Assembly (NCBI GenBank): GCA_947494565.1
Contig: CANLVG010000001.1
Coordinates: 248,001 to 312,000, forward strand
DNA: 64,000 nucleotides
Source of the DNA: an uncultured Flavobacteriaceae bacterium
Lineage (GTDB): Bacteria > Bacteroidota > Bacteroidia > Flavobacteriales > Flavobacteriaceae
Reading direction: 5' to 3'
Below, in pieces: positions 61,985-64,000 of this stretch; positions within the stretch are counted from its first letter, which is position 1, and every line of letters begins with the position of its first letter. A program made the translations under genes and the position numbers. The notes beneath the pieces were generated by a model that was not told the origin of the DNA, made no database searches, and was given only the letters and a program-made list of their open reading frames with translations.

Positions 61985-62094
61985 TCAATTGAAATATTCT
62001 TAAAATTTTACCAAAGTTTTGCGCAATCATCAATCATTTGATGTTTTAAGGCGATTTTATTGACAAATGCCTAACAAATATGCCCAATCGGTGG

Positions 62095-62125
62095 TTGCAA
62101 AAAACAAAGTCGTTGCGTATTTTTG
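62095..62125 (+). promoter_or_regulatory. promoter of the 2-oxoacid dehydrogenase gene (TTG-N20-TATTTTTG)
   Basis: TTG at 62095-62097 and TATTTTTG at 62118-62125 are separated by 20 bp, close to the -33/-7 layout of Flavobacteriia. The -7 box is followed by C and ends 19 bp before the ATG at 62145. Confidence 0.6.
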
Positions 62126-62144
62126 CAAAAACTTCAAGTGCTCC

Positions 62145-64000
62145 ATGGATATATCACCACGAACCAGTAATGACATTTCTTTCGATGATTTTAGAGCACA
62201 GATTCTTAAAGATTACAAAACCGCTTTTTTAAGTAGGACGTGTAGTCTCATCGGTCGAAAAGAAGTGTTGACCGGTAAAGCAAAATTTGGAATCTTCGGT
62301 GATGGCAAGGAACTACCCCAATTGGCAATGGCCCGATCCTTTAGAAATGGTGATTTCAGAAGTGGGTACTACCGTGATCAGACGTTCATGATGGCCCTAG
62401 GCCTTCTGACCCCCAAAGCCATGTTTCATGCGCTATATGCCACAACCGATATGGAAAAAGAACCGATGAGCGCCGGTAGGCAAATGATAGGACACTACTT
62501 GACGTACAGTCTTAACGAAGATGGATCGTGGAAAGACCTCACCAAACAGAAGAATACTGCTCCCGATATTTCATGTACGGCTGGGCAAATGCCCCGATTG
62601 CTAGGTTTGGCCCAAGCCTCGAAAGTATACCGTGAACTTAAGAACATCGATTCAGCTAAATTCTCCGTCAACGGAAATGAAGTTGCTTGGGGAACTATAG
62701 GTAATGCCAGTACAAGCGAAGGAATGTTCTTTGAAACCATCAATGCCGCAGGAGTACTTCAAGTGCCTATGGTAATCAGTATTTGGGACGATGATTACGG
62801 AATTTCGGTTCCTCAGGAGTACCATACGACCAAAGAGGATATCTCAAAAGCCCTGGAAGGATTTCAACGTGATGAAGCACAGCCCGGTTTCGAAATATTA
62901 AAAGTAAAGGGCTGGGATTACACGGGATTGATGCACGCCTATGAAAATGCTTCCGATATTGCCCGTGACGAACACGTACCTGTACTTATACACGTTACCG
63001 AATTAACGCAACCGCAGGGCCATTCCACTTCCGGTTCCCATGAACGCTATAAAAGTGAGGAGCGCCTCAAATGGGAAACGGAGAACGACTGTAATAAGCG
63101 ATTTAAGGAATGGATCATTGAGTCCGGTATTTCCGATGAAGAGGAACTCAATGCTATAGAACTGGAAATAAAAAAAACCGTTCGTGCCGCAAAGAAGGAA
63201 GCATGGGCCGAATACTTGGAAGCGCATCTAGAACAAAAGAGAATACTGGTACAGCTCTTAAATAAAGCAGCAAGCACGAGTCAGAACAAAGCCTTTATCA
63301 CCAAACTCACCAATGATCTTCAGGCAATTGAAGAGCCCATTAAAAGAGACTTGGCGGCCACGGCAAGAAAGGCGCTGAGATATCTTCTAGGGCAGGACTC
63401 CGTTGAGAAAAAGAACTTGCTGGACTGGACAAATGGGTTCTTGGAAAAAGAACAGCCCAATTATAGTGATCATCTGTACAGTGAGAACGCAAATAAGGCA
63501 ACGAACATTGCTGCTATACCACCTGAGTATAGCGCTAAAGTAAAAGTAGTGGACGGGCGCATGATTTTGAAGGATAATTTCGACGCCTTATTCCATAAGT
63601 ATCCCGAGATATTGGTCTTTGGTGAGGATAGTGGGGCAATAGGTGATGTAAATCAAGGGCTTGAAGGACTACAAGAAAAACATGGAAAACTTCGTGTTGC
63701 CGATACGGGTATTCGAGAAACGACAATTATAGGTCAAGGATTAGGAATGGCCTTAAGAGGTTTACGACCTATTGCGGAAATTCAGTATTTGGATTATATT
63801 TTTTACGCGATGCCGACGCTCACCGATGACGTAGCAACGATACGCTATCGTACAGTAGGGAAACAAAAAGCACCATTAATCGTTCGAACAAGGGGACACC
63901 GTCTTGAAGGTATATGGCATTCCGGTTCTCCTATGGGTGGATTGATACATGTGCTCCGTGGAATGTACATTCTATCTCCTAGGGATATGACACGGGCGGC
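62145..64000 (+). CDS. 2-oxoacid dehydrogenase E1 alpha/beta fusion (3' partial)
   Basis: The frame starts MDISPRTSNDISFDDF and stays open to the window end (618 codons), so the C-terminus is missing. The N-terminal half is an E1-alpha-like thiamine-diphosphate domain: MARSFRNGDFRSGYYRDQTFMMALG and WGTIGNASTSEGMFFETINAAG, the TPP/Mg motif, which ends near Asn. The E1-beta-like part starts about residue 465 (FGEDSGAIGDVNQGLEGL, DTGIRETTIIGQGLGMALRG). Fused E1 proteins of branched-chain 2-oxoacid dehydrogenase type are common in Bacteroidota. It makes acyl-CoA precursors together with E2 and E3, not seen here. Confidence 0.93.
   Translation, partial: MDISPRTSNDISFDDFRAQILKDYKTAFLSRTCSLIGRKEVLTGKAKFGIFGDGKELPQLAMARSFRNGDFRSGYYRDQTFMMALGLLTPKAMFHALYATTDMEKEPMSAGRQMIGHYLTYSLNEDGSWKDLTKQKNTAPDISCTAGQMPRLLGLAQASKVYRELKNIDSAKFSVNGNEVAWGTIGNASTSEGMFFETINAAGVLQVPMVISIWDDDYGISVPQEYHTTKEDISKALEGFQRDEAQPGFEILKVKGWDYTGLMHAYENASDIARDEHVPVLIHVTELTQPQGHSTSGSHERYKSEERLKWETENDCNKRFKEWIIESGISDEEELNAIELEIKKTVRAAKKEAWAEYLEAHLEQKRILVQLLNKAASTSQNKAFITKLTNDLQAIEEPIKRDLAATARKALRYLLGQDSVEKKNLLDWTNGFLEKEQPNYSDHLYSENANKATNIAAIPPEYSAKVKVVDGRMILKDNFDALFHKYPEILVFGEDSGAIGDVNQGLEGLQEKHGKLRVADTGIRETTIIGQGLGMALRGLRPIAEIQYLDYIFYAMPTLTDDVATIRYRTVGKQKAPLIVRTRGHRLEGIWHSGSPMGGLIHVLRGMYILSPRDMTRA

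Noticed and set aside
62495-63726. Several minus-strand frames in the last 1.5 kb
   Set aside because: They lie antisense to the continuous 2-oxoacid dehydrogenase frame that runs off the window end.

Overview
The window is a 64 kb piece of a Bacteroidota chromosome, most likely a marine member of the Flavobacteriaceae. The evidence is: -7 promoter boxes of the form TANNTTTG with very short leaders and no clear Shine-Dalgarno sites; a type IX secretion (T9SS) C-terminal sorting domain; a SusC-like TonB plug module; DUF6340 lipoproteins; and fused 2-oxoacid dehydrogenase E1 alpha/beta and GlcD/GlcF-type proteins. It is gene-dense. I see no rRNA, tRNA, IS element or CRISPR array. The first and last genes are cut by the window edges.

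Layout. 1-6405 (mostly + strand): a 2OG-Fe(II) oxygenase fragment, two tandem paralogous outer-membrane barrel proteins, an SUI1-type factor, and a tightly packed DUF1835 / nucleoside phosphorylase / NMT1-like group. 6411-9854 (-): response regulator, ung, two tandem DUF6340 lipoproteins. 10096-12282: a MutS2 protein without an Smr domain. 12441-21774 is the most unusual block. It holds a three-gene cell-surface operon (T9SS mini-protein, barrel protein, tail-fibre-like protein), two paralogous membrane-spanning TPR proteins with C-terminal helix-turn-helix domains, and between them a lipoprotein thiol-activated-cytolysin homologue. In the latter, domain 4 is replaced by a fourfold-repeat domain. 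The two divergent intergenic regions of this block share direct repeats ATGGAC-N5-ATGGAC with an 11 bp period, next to TANNTTTG boxes, so the genes look like one regulon controlled by the TPR-HTH proteins.

21814-25718: DCC thioredoxin-like protein, MscS channel, and a MuiA/DUF4139 protein with a carboxypeptidase-D-like plus TonB-plug insertion. 25757-29600 (-): a coupled operon of ATP-grasp ligase, N-formylglutamate amidohydrolase, DUF1704 (QEGLA) metallopeptidase and alpha/beta hydrolase. 29657-32376 (-): dicarboxylate symporter and aroC, separated by eight perfect copies of a heptamer. 32570-44383: metallophosphoesterase, FAD/Fe-S oxidoreductase, TlpA-like lipoprotein, LVIVD-type lipoprotein, rhomboid protease, lipid A acyltransferase, sterol-desaturase-like hydroxylase, fhs. 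44501-50619: glmM, ACP phosphodiesterase, gamma-glutamyltransferase, a GluR0-like channel, an acetyltransferase. 50612-53942: a LexA-like XRE/S24 repressor divergent from a TIGR03916/TIGR03915-type DNA repair pair, with four tandem GGAATWATTCC operators between them. 53960-64000: nucleoside hydrolase, uvrA, LOG-family protein, an M1-like pseudopeptidase fused to a barrel, and the start of a 2-oxoacid dehydrogenase E1 fusion.

Functions are assigned by reading motifs and family resemblance without database searches. Promoters and operators are pattern-based inferences.
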